64,000 nt of DNA from Zeugodacus cucurbitae (taxonomy: Eukaryota > Arthropoda > Insecta > Diptera > Tephritidae). Numbering within the stretch: the first letter of the stretch is position 1; each line of letters starts with the position of its first letter. Position numbers and translations under genes: made by a program. The stretch covers positions 50,800,001 through 50,864,000 of the forward strand of contig NC_071671.1 in assembly GCF_028554725.1 (NCBI RefSeq). Reading direction: 5' to 3'. The notes below the pieces were generated by a model. The model did not search any database. It worked only from the letters and a program-made list of their open reading frames with translations, and had not been told where the DNA came from. This document shows positions 47,501 to 59,974 of this stretch, piece by piece.

Positions 47501-48070
47501 CGAAGAAAATTTGCAATTTATAATCTATTCTAAAAATTTGTAGATGTTAGCTTTAAAATGTGCTAGCTTAATGCCATTCGGATGGTTGTGAGCTTCCTAG
47601 TACTTTCATATATATATATATATGCAGTTCGCTATTAGTAGTTAAGGTGATCTCTGACACTAGTGCTGCCGGAGGTAACCTCAATCACCCAGACATTGTA
47701 TAATTTGATAAATATTTATTAAAATTGTTTTATTTTAATAACTATTTTATAAATTTGCATTTGCAAACCAATTAAAGGACGTGTATAATACAATACACTT
47801 TTAATACTCAATTCAAATGCCAAAGAACTAATTAGTCAACTCCTTTCCGGCGGATGTGGTACTAGAGAAATGAGAAATCATGTTGAACATTACAAAAATT
47901 CCTTATGACGTTATATTAAGAAGTCTTACTGTTCACATGCTAATTTACTTACTTGCATATAAATATCAATTTTCACTTTAAATAATATATTTTCATGACA
48001 TAGATCTATTTGAGAGATAAATATTTTTATTATTACAAACTTCATGTTGGAACAATGTCTGTATGTCTAT
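44513..48070. other. region between the sbb start exon and the cyclase
   Basis: AT-rich spacer of 3.5 kb. Because the sbb start exon opens with an acceptor, at least one leader exon must lie further right, either here or beyond the cyclase. A TATA-type microsatellite is at about 47610-47625. The 88-codon ORF at 45240-45506 is Lys/Val-rich and built on an imperfect internal repeat; I do not support it. Confidence 0.5.
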
Positions 48071-48076
48071 TTTATT
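48071..48076 (-). terminator. poly(A) signal of the guanylyl cyclase gene
   Basis: AATAAA on the minus strand, 65 nt past the cyclase stop codon at 48141. Position and sequence are both typical for a short fly 3' UTR. Confidence 0.6.
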
Positions 48077-48140
48077 TTTGAATTTGTAGGTATGTAATTA
48101 TACATATGGTTGTATGTAGAATAAATCTACAACAGGTGAC

Positions 48141-51100
48141 TTATTTTCGTTTGCTATCGCTTTTTAATAGAGGTTCTGACTTCAGTTTTTCCAAAAATAC
48201 CGGTTGCATGTCTGTGAACCAGGAAATCTCTTCACAACGAACCTTCACCGGACCGTCTTTGCAAGTCAGCCAGTATGTGCTCATGAGACCTTTACCCTAA
48301 AAGGAAATAAAATTTATGTTAAATCTACTGCTCTAAAGGTTTCTTTGATGTTTAAATATATTTGTAAAAGTAAAAATTAGAATTCACTACAGAATTTCTT
48401 AATAAATAAAAATGTAACATTAACATAATTTTAGCCGATATAATATTAATATTGTTAACAGTAAATAATATAAAAAAGAACAAACGGAATTCTTTAGCAG
48501 AAACATTATATTTTACAGAAACAGAATTTTTAACAGTTAAAGCAGAAATGTATTTTAACAGCATCAGAATTTTAACAGAAATACTATAATTTTTACAGAA
48601 GCACAATTTTTTACAGAAACAAAATTTTCAGCAGAATAAAATTTTTTACAGAAACAGAAACATAATATTTTACAGAAACTGAATTTTGAACAGAAGCAGA
48701 ATTTTTAACGAGAGGGAGAGAACAGTAACCTTTTAAATAAAATTTCCAAGAAGAAACGTATTTTAACAGCAATAGAATTTAAACAGAAGCATAATTTTTA
48801 TAGAAGCAGAATTTTTCACAGTACCAACATTTTTAACAGAATCACAATTCTTTAGCAGAAACTTAATTCTTTACAGAAGCAGAATTTTTAATAGTGTCCG
48901 ACCGATACCAAAATTTTGGCCGATGCCGATGCCGATGCCGATTAATCGGCCAGTTGGCAAAGAATCGGCCGATGCCGAACTAAAAACAAAGACAAATAAC
49001 ATCACAAAATAGGTAAACAACTCAATTCACATGTAAATATGAAATTGTTTAGTGATTGTATTGTAGAGTGAAATAATCGATTTTTTATTTTTTGCTTATT
49101 CGAAAGTTTATAATTTCAAAAATAGCCTGTGAAAGGTAAGGTCGTATCTTGAATAGTTTTTGAATGGCAGCGTTCTAAAGAGCAATCGCTCACATGTATG
49201 AGCCGCTATAGTCAAAACTTAAAACGCGTTTTTCTCGAAACGACTTTTCACAAATCAACAGATCAACCTCAAATTTAAACTGAATGTTCTTGAATATATT
49301 TACTACACAATGACATACGATCTTTTTGATTTGTTGAAAATTGTTAATTTGGCATTTAAAAAACGACCATTTTTTAACTATAAAATCGAAATTTTTTTCA
49401 GAACTACGCCATTTTGTTAATATTTGATATCTTTCAATAATCGTAGGTCATTGTATAAGGAAAATATATAACTTCAATAACCTTTTTAAATTTTTGTGTA
49501 TCAGTTACTCATTCGGCCGGAATCATGTCAGCAGTTGGGGAACTTTTTTTTAAATTAATTTAATAATTTTCATGGGTTACACTGGGTTACCCCTTAAGGA
49601 CAAATATGAGCATTAAGGCCAATATTCGAAAATAGTAGGTCTAGTAAAAAGAATCCGTTATTTTCAAAGATATGACTTTTGTCATTTATATCTCGCATTG
49701 TGAAAGGCGGCAAATAGTGATAGTGACTCAATAGAAACTTCGGAAACTTGTTTGAGAGGTTCTTTTCCATGCAACTTAGGCCTATGTTCCAGGCCAGCAC
49801 CAAGTGATTATTACGTGACCCTGTCTATGGCAAACTTTTAGTTACGAATGCTTCTATAATAGTGGCTTTATGACATTATCTTCAAAATCTCAACAATTTT
49901 AAACAAAACTGTACATATTTGACATAAATCGAATGTTTCTAGCAGTGCTAAATAAAACCTATCATTAATGCAAAATTGTTGAATTTCTTTATACTAGACT
50001 TAAATTATCACCATGATGAATTGTTAGTTTAGGAATTCAAATTTTATGCTCTAAAGAAATCAAAAAAGAAAAAAAAAATGTATTTTAGTATAATCCGAAA
50101 GAAGTAGAAAGAATCGGCTAAGAATCGGCCAAATATGGCCGATGCCGATACCGATGCCGATGCTTAATTTTGTGGCCGGTACTGGCCGATGCCGATTAAT
50201 CGGTCGGTCTCTAATTTTTAACAATACATGTTGCTTTTCAAATATTTTTTTCGATTTTATTTACAACAGCGGTTAAGCCAAGACTATAAATGGTGTCAAT
50301 TAGGAAATTCGTTTTAGAAAAAACCCTTTCCTTTCCTTATTTTAAAAAATATGAATTTCTTTCTATCAGATTCCACATACAGTTACAGTTAGCATACATC
50401 AGTGTATGAGGCGGTGCTAAGTGCTGGAGTGAGTGACTTTACTAGACTTTTAAATTTTAATAACAAAAAATTGTAATTCATTCATTTACCTTCACATCAA
50501 TAAGTCCACGGTGTTCGGTGCGAAAGCCACCAATCCTATGCAGTGCTTCATTCATTTCTTCCGTGATGTGAATTTTGTGTGACTCACCGGTCGACTCCAT
50601 GCGCGACGCCGTATTCACGGTGTCGCCAAATAGACAGTAGCGTGGCATTTTCGTGCCGACAATCCCGGCGACCACCGGCCCCGTGTGGATGCCACAACGA
50701 ATTTGCAGAGTTCCCGTTGAACGTGGTATTTTGAAAAAGGACGATGCGTCCAGTAAATCAAGCGCCATTGTGGCAATTTCCGAAACATGCTTCTCGCCTG
50801 CCCCACGCCATGTACCCGCCACATGTGTGTGTGTAGGTGTTCGTGTTCCGCCATTGTATGGATGATAGGGTGCATGCAGCCGGATGCGGAGATTATAGTC
50901 GGTTGTCAGGGCAAACGCGATGAGTTGTAGAAGAAACAAGAAAAAATTAAAAAGGAGCAAAAAAAAGGGGTGTTGCTGAGTGCATAATAATTTTCGCTTG
51001 ACAGAAGGTTACAATTTTTCCCCAACAAGTTGATTATTTGCACACCAAGCGCACACATCTGTATAAATTACCACTTTATGTGAGCATATGATTAACTATG

Positions 51101-54100
51101 TAGGTATTTTTGTACTGCAACTGAATGGGAATTAACATGTCATAAGCATAAATGTATATATTCATCTATGTATGCTCAAACACGCTTGTTTTTCTTTTTT
51201 ATAATTTCTTTGAGGTTATGTTTGCTTGTGATACAATTGCTCTAAATATATACATATACATACATACGTACTTGTGACATGTCAAAATGTTTGTTCAATA
51301 TTGACCTACCATTTTTGACTGGCAGTCCTGATGCTACCATATAGGAGTCACCTATGGTCTCCACTTTATAAACGTCATAGCATTCAATGCGCTCATCAAA
51401 AACCCGATAAATTGAGTTCAGAAAGGTGACCACCTGAAATATTCAAATTTATGATATATCATGTAAAGTTATATTTAAATACAGAAAGATGAGAGCGTAG
51501 TTTAGAAAAGTGAGGTTAGTTCAAAAAGAATGATTTACTAAGTTGATGGTTGGGATATAAATTAATTTGTATTATTTTTTAAGAGGTCCTTATTTCGGAA
51601 AGCTCATTAAACATATCGTTGCTAAAGTAACATATCGTTATCATATCTAGTGATATTATAGGCATTCAATTATATACCGTTGGCTTGAAATAATGCCAAA
51701 GATGAAGTTTTGTTTTGACATAGGCTCCCCATTAAGTTAATTATCTGACCGTTATTATATATTCCAATCAAGGACACAAGACAGTATGGAACGACGTTCC
51801 CACGACAGTCGGGTCTACGTAACAGAACCAAATAAATTCTATGAGGGATATATTCTTCCCCTATAATAACAACAAAATACGAAAGAGATGGAAAAATTAC
51901 TCATATGGACTATCCCCATTATAGCCAAGCGGCAATGAAATCTTTATAAGGGTTCTACTAAGCGGAATTCCAAGTCTTGTAAAGATTGAGGATATGTCGG
52001 ACGATTATATTGATTTTTGTTAGATTTCTTCTGGTGGTTTTATGTTTACTAATTATTTTGTTTTTTAAATTTGTATTTGCCTCGACTAGAATATGAATTA
52101 ATGACCTCGGATATGACGAGATAAAGTTAATACAAACCTCCAAAGGTGTACATCTTGCAGCCATCTCTGTGAAACCGACGATGTCGCTGAAGTAAACTGT
52201 TACGGCTTCATACATTTCGGCGGGTACCTGTATTGTAGAACATCAAAAATAATATTCATAAACAGGAAATGAAATTTGCATGTGATGCTTGAAATGTGAC
52301 CTGCAAAGGTACTTTATAAGATTCGCACAACTTTTTAATGCAATTATAGAATAAGTTTTCCCTCGATTTTTGGATCTTCCTTTTTGAACGTGATACCATT
52401 TTTTATTAAATCGTTCCTACAATCGTTGGGTATGGGTATCCGCAACTAACTGAATTTATATGCGTCGAATTATTGACAACTCAGAAGTGTTCCTCAATAA
52501 ACATTGAGAAGATCAATAGTAAATGCCCATATTCTTTCTTATATATTTACCTGTTGTGTTTGTTTTAGCTGCATGGCAACACTGGGCGGCAGCATTTGAA
52601 ATAGTAGTGAATCACTTTTACGTTTCTCCCTTTTCAACTCTTTGGCTTTCTGAGCGAGATTCAGTGCATACATCTTGGGGAAGATAACAAATAAAACAGT
52701 TATCGTAAAATTTGAAGAAATTAGTTATTTAATATGTTTAATTACCTGGATGGTAGCAGCAGCATTCTTGACTAAAATTATAATGATTGGAGAGACGCAG
52801 AGAACGACGACCAAGATAGCTATGCCTACCGCCTCTTTATTGGCTGCCTCAGATAGGTTTGTGTCGACATATTCTCTATGGAGGACAGTAAATATTGAAT
52901 GTGTGTATAAAGACCATATTATACCCGAGGGGAGATTCACAATAAATAGGCTTTAAAGTTTAAGGTTTGTGTAGCCCTTAAATGGATTTTCAATAACTTC
53001 GTCTATTATGTGCAGTCTATCCTAACTGATCTAGTTAGATTGTCTGGACCAACCGATCAGTCCAAATTTGAGTTCAAAATCGCACTACAAATAATTAAAG
53101 ACTATCGTTCGGCAAACGACTTTAGAAGGTCTGAATATTTTCAAATTACATACAAGAACTATTTGGTTTTAGGGCTAAGCCCATGGGATTTTGGAAATGA
53201 ACTAAGTTCCTTAAAGTTAAAAAATTCTGATGTTTAACATTGTGTTTCAGCAAAAAATAATACTGATGATTTTTCTCTGTCAAATTGGAATACTGATGAT
53301 TTTTCTCTGTCAAATTGGAATTTACCCAGAAACTTAATTCGATATATTGAAAATACGCGTATGTTTAATTTTTCACCGACTCAAAAAGTGACAACTTATA
53401 TCTTCCATAGGTAGGATCTTTGCGAAAGAAGTATTCTGTTGTTCAAGCTCTTCCAAGCATTTTTAGATCAATAACCGTATTTTTTAAATCAACGACAGTC
53501 AACTAACTGATTATCGAAACGTACGACTCGAATTGAGCCTCCGAATATTAGACGAGCGAGCTTCAGGGACTTGCACCTTTCCAAAAAGTCGAGTTTTTTT
53601 TTCCAAATTTATCTGAGAAAATCAGCGTTCTTCAAGTGGTACTTCGAACCACTCTAATAAATACTTATTACTGAAATACAACACTAACAAATATATTTAC
53701 TTGATTTTGTGTCGCAGTGCATTCTGTAAAATTCGCAAATCATCTGTAAAATTATGCATGGCATCGTAATATTGTATAGCATTTCGTTCGTCCGATACAC
53801 CTTGCTTGTTTTTGAAAACATTTGAGTTCCTGTAACGGTATTAAGCACACATAGCATATTTAATACTATACCCAAATATAGTTAGTAGTACTAACATTGC
53901 TTTCAGCCGCTTGTATTTGTCGGTTCTGGTTATATTCATATACATTGGTCTCAGACTGGGCACATAATTTAGCGTAGAGTTAATGAGTTCACGAGACAAA
54001 AACTCATAACGTATGAAGGAAACAAGTGCCTCCAAGCCCAGATAACCGCGTCCATAGTATTTGGTGCCAAAAGAGGCGGCAATATTCTGACATTCAATAC

Positions 54101-57100
54101 TTTTTAATAGATTTTTGAAACCAAGCAGATAACTAATGAAGATATAAACATCGGATAGTATGATATTTAACTGTATTTTGTAATGTGGAATGTGTGTAAA
54201 TTACCGCCAAACGCCACTGTTATCCGTTTCTTTAATTTGTTCAGTCAGATGATGGAGTAGCGCCCGATTAATGGCCGTATACCAATTCATAACATCCGTT
54301 ATTGAACTGTCTTCGGGCTCAGAGCGCACACGATCTCTGGAAGAAGATAGAAGACTTTGTGAGCGGAAGATAGTAGTCAGGAAGTGGTTTCAGCCAGTTC
54401 TCGAGTGTTTACATGCGATATCAAAGAATAATAAAAAGCAACTGAAATTACCTGAATTCATTTAAGCGATTTTGAAATTCCGTACGATTGAGCATAACCT
54501 CAAAGTCTTCATCTTCATCTGGTAAAGTGGGTACACTAACCTCATTCCATGTCGTCAGATTATTCAAAGCGTTATCGGTTATTTCAAATCTCCGTGTTAA
54601 ATTTGATCTATTGAATTTTTTGATAAAATTTCGTTTAAAGTATATTATATTAAACTGTGTGCGGAATAGATAAGATGTGTTCGCTTTTGATGATTAAAAA
54701 CCATTAGAAATGCGAGGAAAATACGTATTCGGAAATTTCATTTATTATTTACAGTTTTTACTTTTTATATTATAAAAATAATAATTAAGTAGTATTAACT
54801 GATCTTATGGCAAGTTCTGTTGGATTAAATTTCAAAATATCATATCAAAATTAGCTCACCTCTCTATATTGCCATTTGTGAAAATATAGAAGGACACTTC
54901 CGATCTCTCCAGCTGTAGTCGGGTAACAACTTTTCCCAAGTTCGTAGCTATTGTTACCTTTTGTCCAAGAGTTAAGTCATGAAAGAATTAATGTCAAAAA
55001 AGAATTTCCCGTTATTTTTTGAACAGACCTCATATAAAAATCTGTATGTAAAAATTCTAAAACTTGCGCCTGTAAATCTATATACTGTTATTTCAACGTG
55101 ATTGTTTGCAATTTTCTTAACTTTCTATTTGATTATCTAATTAATCTTCGGCCGTGTCTTATTCAACTTGACTGTGCAATAAATGCTAACCTACAAACAT
55201 AAATACACTGTTGACTACTTATCTATATATATGCAGAGAGGCGCGTTTGAAGTGATAAATTTTAATCTGTATGTATTGGCCCATCATTCTTTGTACTGGA
55301 CTAATGAAGATTAAAGCTATAGCAGGAAAGGAAGAAGCGTAAAATATTATGTCTCTGTGTGGATTGGAGGCACAAATCGTTTAAAAGAGCCTACAAAAAT
55401 TGTACAGATGGGGTTTTGAATTGATTTAACAATGAAAGTGTTATGTGAAAGCTTGTAGAGAACTTGTGATTTAATTTCAAAAGATTTTATAAAATGTTTA
55501 TTATCAGAACTAATTTTATCCCAGACTTGGTGATCATACTTTCGTACTCTCTTAAACTTTAATATAGCGAAATTTTAGTCGTTTCCTAGTTTTTAACTCT
55601 TGTACACTTAAATTTAGATATATACGAGGTGTGTTCAAAAAACAACGGGAATTTTCCTATTTTGAAAAATATTTATTCATTCGTCCACATTAATGTTGTC
55701 GCCTTCAAAATAATCCTCATTCGATATCATGCGAACACAGTCACTTTGTAGACTTAACCTCACTTTTAATACCGAATAAAAAGCCTTGTAGCCTTGTGGA
55801 AACATTCAGACGTCGTATGACAACGTAATACACACCACAAATACGAAGATAAGCTTAAGCAAACAGTAATTTCTTGAGCTACTGGCGAATGTACGAGTAG
55901 TCCGTAGTATATTGCCGGTCAGCATATTGCCAGTCACAATGAGTTTACTGTTTTCTGACGATAGACCACCAACCATTGACTTCTTATAATGTTTTCTTAC
56001 GCAAACATACATACATACAAACACATAGGAGGCATGCGACAAGGTATCACTCACCTGCGTCTCAATGTCAGCTACTTCTGCTCTGTAGTCGAGAATTTCT
56101 TGCAGGATAACTGATGTTTGAACAATCAATGCAAGTATTGGAATGAATGGCAAAATTATCATCTGAAATAAATAAACAAATAAAAGCAGTAATAAATACT
56201 CATTAATTAATTAAATACGGTCAAGAGAGTAATCGTTTTAATTTTCAAAAAGAAAATACAACAGACTAATAAAGAGGCGGCTGGGAGTGCTGTCGGTGGA
56301 GATTTTATAAAATGTTGCTGATTTGGTAGTTGATTGTATAACAGAGTATCTAAGATTTCCTGGAGAGTGAGAAGCGGAAGCTATAACCATAGGCAACGTC
56401 CATGAGTAAGAGGTTTGACTTTTCACCCACAAGGGGATGATACCAATCTCTTGAAATCAGCTTTTACAAGAAGATCCCTAGAGTGGCAAAGTGACGCTGT
56501 TCTAGAAACGCTTGTTTAGAATCCTAAAGAATACTTGCACCAATATAAACTTATGAATTTGTAGAAAACCTGATCTAATCCCATAACTGTTGCTTCCTAC
56601 TATCCACTCCAAAACAAAGTTCGGTCGAGCCATGGTATTTTAATCTTTTAATTATCATTAGTTTCACTTACTTGCATCAGCTGTATGCGACGTCCCGTTT
56701 TGATTGCCGGATTCCGTGCAGCAGCACTGCAACATTTACCCTCCACCGTGGTCGAGACATCCTCCGAACTGACCGAACGTATGGACATTTTATCCAAATG
56801 ATTAGACACCTGTAAGTTCGGTTCAATATGCAGATGCTTATGTTGAATGTTGTTGTGTAAATTGGAATCGATTAGCATATTGTCATGAGCGTGATGATGA
56901 TGCAGCTTTAAATTGTTGGAGTGTGTGCTCTGTGTATTCAGCGCTTTTGGCTCTGGTAGAGAGGTTGCAGTTTGAAAAAAACTATTGTCGGTGATATCAA
57001 TTTTGATACTGGATATCCCTGTACCACCATCATTTCGTGCCAATTTTCGCTCTGCATCCGTGGTGTTGGTGATAGCGACCTCCATGTTTTTGCGTGGGTG

Positions 57101-57130
57101 ACGATCTTGTGTTCTGGGTGGTGTTGCCAT
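48141..57130 (-). CDS. NIT-domain receptor guanylyl cyclase
   Basis: Membrane guanylyl cyclase making cGMP from GTP. Thirteen coding exons join in frame: 57130-56672, 56162-56055, 54957-54860, 54607-54452, 54336-54205, 54132-53896, 53829-53701, 52875-52746, 52673-52551, 52227-52138, 51433-51310, 50797-50490, 48296-48141; 2250 nt, 749 residues. Order: cytoplasmic N-tail (1-153, His/Asn-rich), TM1 (about 155-174), extracellular helical NIT-like domain (about 175-450; TNLGKVVTRLQLERSEV, ALNNLTTW), TM2 (about 455-476), a linker with AQKAKELKREKRKSDSLL and MLPPSVAMQLK, and the cyclase (525-720). Both metal aspartates (YFSDIVGF, ETIGDSYMV), the guanine-selecting Glu of KVETIG and Cys of YCLFGD, and the Arg of NTASRMES are present, so it should be active and GTP-specific. 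Probably the counterpart of Drosophila CG33958; that name is from memory. Confidence 0.92.
48410..48890. repeat. degenerate minisatellite in a cyclase intron
   Basis: About 480 bp built on variants of ACAGAAGCAGAATTTTTA and ACAGAAACAGAATTT, repeated many times with drift and small insertions. It abuts the hAT-type element at 48892. Confidence 0.8.
48884..50221. mobile_element. hAT-type element, 1322 bp, with 8-bp TSD
   Basis: The element 48892-50213 has inverted ends TAGTGTCCGACCGAT and ATCGGTCGGTCTCTA (two mismatches) and is flanked by an exact 8-bp duplication ATTTTTAA at 48884-48891 and 50214-50221. An 8-bp duplication with such ends is the hAT signature. Both ends carry subterminal arrays of GCCGAT/CCGATG hexamers, likely transposase sites. 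No transposase frame of useful length exists, so it is nonautonomous or internally replaced. It lies in the last cyclase intron. Confidence 0.88.
50490..50797 (-). CDS. cyclase catalytic core exon
   Basis: This 308-nt exon encodes residues 596-698: EKHVSEIATMALDLLDASS, the IRCGIHTGPVVAGIVG loop that binds the nucleotide, YCLFGDTVNTASRMES with the guanine-contacting Cys and catalytic Arg/Asn, and the SHKIHITEEMNEALHRIGGF helix. It starts at a GGGGCAG acceptor and ends GTAAAT. Confidence 0.95.
51434..52137 (-). other. cyclase intron between exons 10 and 11
   Basis: 704-bp intron. The part around 51770-51850 (GGAACGACGTTCC, CAGTCGGGTCTACGTAAC) resembles repeated DNA and may be a transposon scrap, but I cannot name it. 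Confidence 0.5.
52876..53700 (-). other. cyclase intron with an exact 30-bp tandem duplication
   Basis: 825-bp intron between exons 7 and 8. A 30-bp unit beginning AATACTGATGATTTTTCTCT occurs twice head to tail at 53259-53288 and 53289-53318 with no difference, so the duplication is young. Confidence 0.7.
55624..55800 (-). pseudogene. mariner-like transposase C-terminal remnant
   Basis: The minus strand reads CVRMISNEDYFEGDNINVDE and a stop, the usual end of mariner-type transposases. Beyond it, ACGAGGTGTGTTCAAAAAAC on the plus strand at 55624 looks like the terminal inverted repeat next to a TA. The catalytic part is missing. It sits in the cyclase intron between exons 2 and 3. Confidence 0.75.
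56163..56671 (-). other. first coding-region intron of the cyclase
   Basis: 509-bp intron between the N-tail exon and the TM1 exon, with TTATTTCAG as acceptor. The 64-codon ORF inside it shows no domain. Confidence 0.7.
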
Positions 57131-58875
57131 GCTAAATTTTTTTTTATACTTTTGTTGGGAACTGAAACACGGTCTAGGCTACTTCAAACTTATTCATTTT
57201 CTGTAGTAAAAGAAAATAAAAGAAATATTTTTCTGTGCTGCACGTCTTACTCCGATTTACCCACTTTTCAAGTCCGGTCGTAATGGTTCCCATAACATGG
57301 AAACGATTTTTAAACAATGGGGAGACGTTTTTTACAAATTCCACTAATAGAATATAAAGGATGGTTTTGGATAATCTAGTCTAGGCTGCCACGGGGGATA
57401 ACTTAAAAATAGTGCACATTGGTAGAGCGCATGGAAACTGTACATTAAGTACTTCAGGAGACCGTGGCTTTTCGATGAGCTGCGAATCCACTAGAGACCA
57501 ATAAGCAGTGGAAAGAGTGGACTCCCTGGCGAAGTCTCTACTCCCGGCGGGAGATGTGTCTTGAAATAGTGGCTCTTATGCTCGTCAATTTCATCATCAT
57601 TGTCGCTAGATTTCTTTCCGTATTCAGGGGGTATTCAGATCTGAGAGCGGAAAAATCTTCTTGAAGCCAAGGTCGGATAATACATATGAAGGATGCGGAA
57701 TTCGAATTTAAACCCCAATTCATGTAAATTTCAATTCGAATTTTCAATTGTGAAAGTATTCAATATGGTTTATTGGATCTTGGACTAAATTGTACTTGGG
57801 GCGGGAGAACTTGGAAAGGAGAAGAAAGAAATGATTACGGAATCATCCAAATATATCAGATATAAAAAACACAATGTAATTGGGCTGAGACAGAGCATTG
57901 GGGAAGTTAAAACTTTCAATGTAACCGCATAATCCTATCCGACAGTTGAAGAGTCTTGGAAGCTTTAAAACAACTCTCAGCGCTTTTTTATTTTGTTTGA
58001 GATCAGAGATTTCAACCTAAGACTTAAGAAGCAGTAAACACTCAACTAGTCAGCAAGCTTCCGTTAATTAAGTATAATGATAACTAACGTCCTGCAAGTT
58101 AAGCTTCTAATATCTTCATCACGTTCGAGTATTTATTTGTAGGTTTCGTGGAAATTAAAAATGTTTGAATGCGTTAGATAACAGTTGATAGCCACTTTCC
58201 ATAGCGGAGGTCCACATTGTTGCACAGTCACATGTTGTTAGATAAATATATACGGAGGTATTGAATGAGTGCATGACCATATGCACGCATATGTTTATTA
58301 TGTGATGAATTGCTGTCAAATAGGTTAGTTCAAATAGGTTGCTGGCGTATGAATGTTCATGTGTCGTTATGCATGTGCAGTTAGATCAATTATACAAATT
58401 GAAAAAATTGCAGACTGTGGCGCTTAACAACATTACTATGTATACTTGTATGTATCGGCCTTTACTATGTATGTATATAAAGCAAGTACCGTTTACTGCT
58501 ATTAGTAGGGTGGGTCAAATAAAAGTAAGCTCGAGGAAACCTTCTAACGGTAATATCGTACACAGTAGTCGAGTGTGGGAGTAGTATGTAACAAACTTCA
58601 GGTAGATTGTGTGTACGAAACGTGTATCAAATATAAAATAATGGTTAAGAGCAAAACCAGTCTATAAATAAATAAAAAACTAGCGGAGTGAGAAGAATCT
58701 TATGAGTTGATCTTAGACTGATTTATTAAGTTAAATGTTTATTTAATGATTTTCAATATTTTTATATTAAATAAATAAATTGAATTTGTACTTAATGGCA
58801 TAAATTTGTATGTAATAAGTTAATAATATCATTTTGATAAAAAATTATAAAAAATAAAGCTAAATTATAGAATAA
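57131..58875. other. upstream of the cyclase, leader not resolved
   Basis: A GTGTTTCAG at about 57162-57170 (minus strand) could be the acceptor of the exon holding the start codon. Beyond it the sequence is plain spacer with short ORFs (57538-57747, 58339-58584). No promoter is visible. Confidence 0.4.
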
Positions 58876-58989
58876 TTAGCTGATCCCGCAGTCGTTGCCC
58901 TGCGTGAAATTATTTGTTTTTAAAAGAATATTAAGTTGAATTAATATTGTATTGAAAAGCATTTATTTGCGATTTTTCTTCATTTTTTC

Positions 58990-59920
58990 AATGTAACGCC
59001 GCTTGATAAAAAACTTTTTGGTTTTTTTTTTTTGTACCAGTGCGTAAATGTGAAATGGTTTTCCAACTCGTGAACACTCCACGTATAACAGGCCGTATGC
59101 AAAACATTACATTTCCAGATTTATACCACACACTTCCAGCGACTGTCTTTGTGACCAGTTGATTGTCATCGCAAATGCAAGTCTCACTGGAAACTGAATA
59201 CGTTTGAACTGAAATGGCAAATCATAAATCATCATGAATAATTGACGGCTTCGTCTTCATTTTCAACACTTCATTTTCGATCGATTTGTACGAACACAAA
59301 TCTCTCGGAATTTGACTTGTATAATTTAAGTCATCGACATCGGTATTTTTGGCAGCTAAAATTGCGCGTGCACTCAACAGGAAGTGTTTGTCATTGGTTT
59401 GCCTGATAACAGGAAACCAAAGCGACAGTTATTATTCCACAGATCTTTCATAACTGATTGCTTCGAAATGACAAACAGGTTTTTCATTGATTTGCATGTT
59501 TAACGGAAGCTTCAGTACCGAATGTGCATTTTTTCCAACTTCTAGTAGCGTTGCAGCAATTCCAGTAGATGCGAGAGCCAACACAATTCCATTTTGAGAT
59601 CGTATTTTTGCCAGTTCCGCCGAGCGCATCAAATTGTCCACTGTTTCCATCATTGATAGTCTTCATCAATTCATCAGAGGCACATTCAATAATGGAACAT
59701 TTCTTGAAGTTGTTGTTCCAAAGTTATTCTGTCGTATGCACGCTCACATTCCAATGTACGATTCAGTACATTTCTGATTTGACGATTTGGCGCTGGCATA
59801 TGAATTTCAGTCAAAAGTTTGCCACTAATAAGCAAACACAAATCTTTAATCAACTCCATTGTTTCATTGTAGATGTCATCGTTCATTTGCAATTCTGAAT
59901 TCTCTATTACCACTTTCCCG
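58990..59920 (-). pseudogene. Helitron PIF1-type helicase, decayed
   Basis: Minus-strand frames give LDALGGTGK-like sequence (Walker A), AKIRSQNGIVLALASTGIAA, AHSVLKLPLNMQ, RAILAAKNTDVDDLN, then AFAMTINWSQRQSLEVCGIN and YVECSRVGKPFHIYALVQ. These are the ordered motifs of the Helitron helicase C-terminal half. Frameshifts, a large internal gap and a stop after NLEM show it is dead. The Rep endonuclease half is missing. Confidence 0.85.
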
Positions 59921-59974
59921 AAATTTCCAATTTTTTTGGATAGATAGATTAGAAAAGAAAAATAAAAAAAAAAA

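Noticed and set aside
51770..51850. Possible retrotransposon scrap with CAGTCGGGTCTACGTAAC
   Set aside because: It resembles repeated DNA I have seen in flies, but no coding motif or boundary supports a call.
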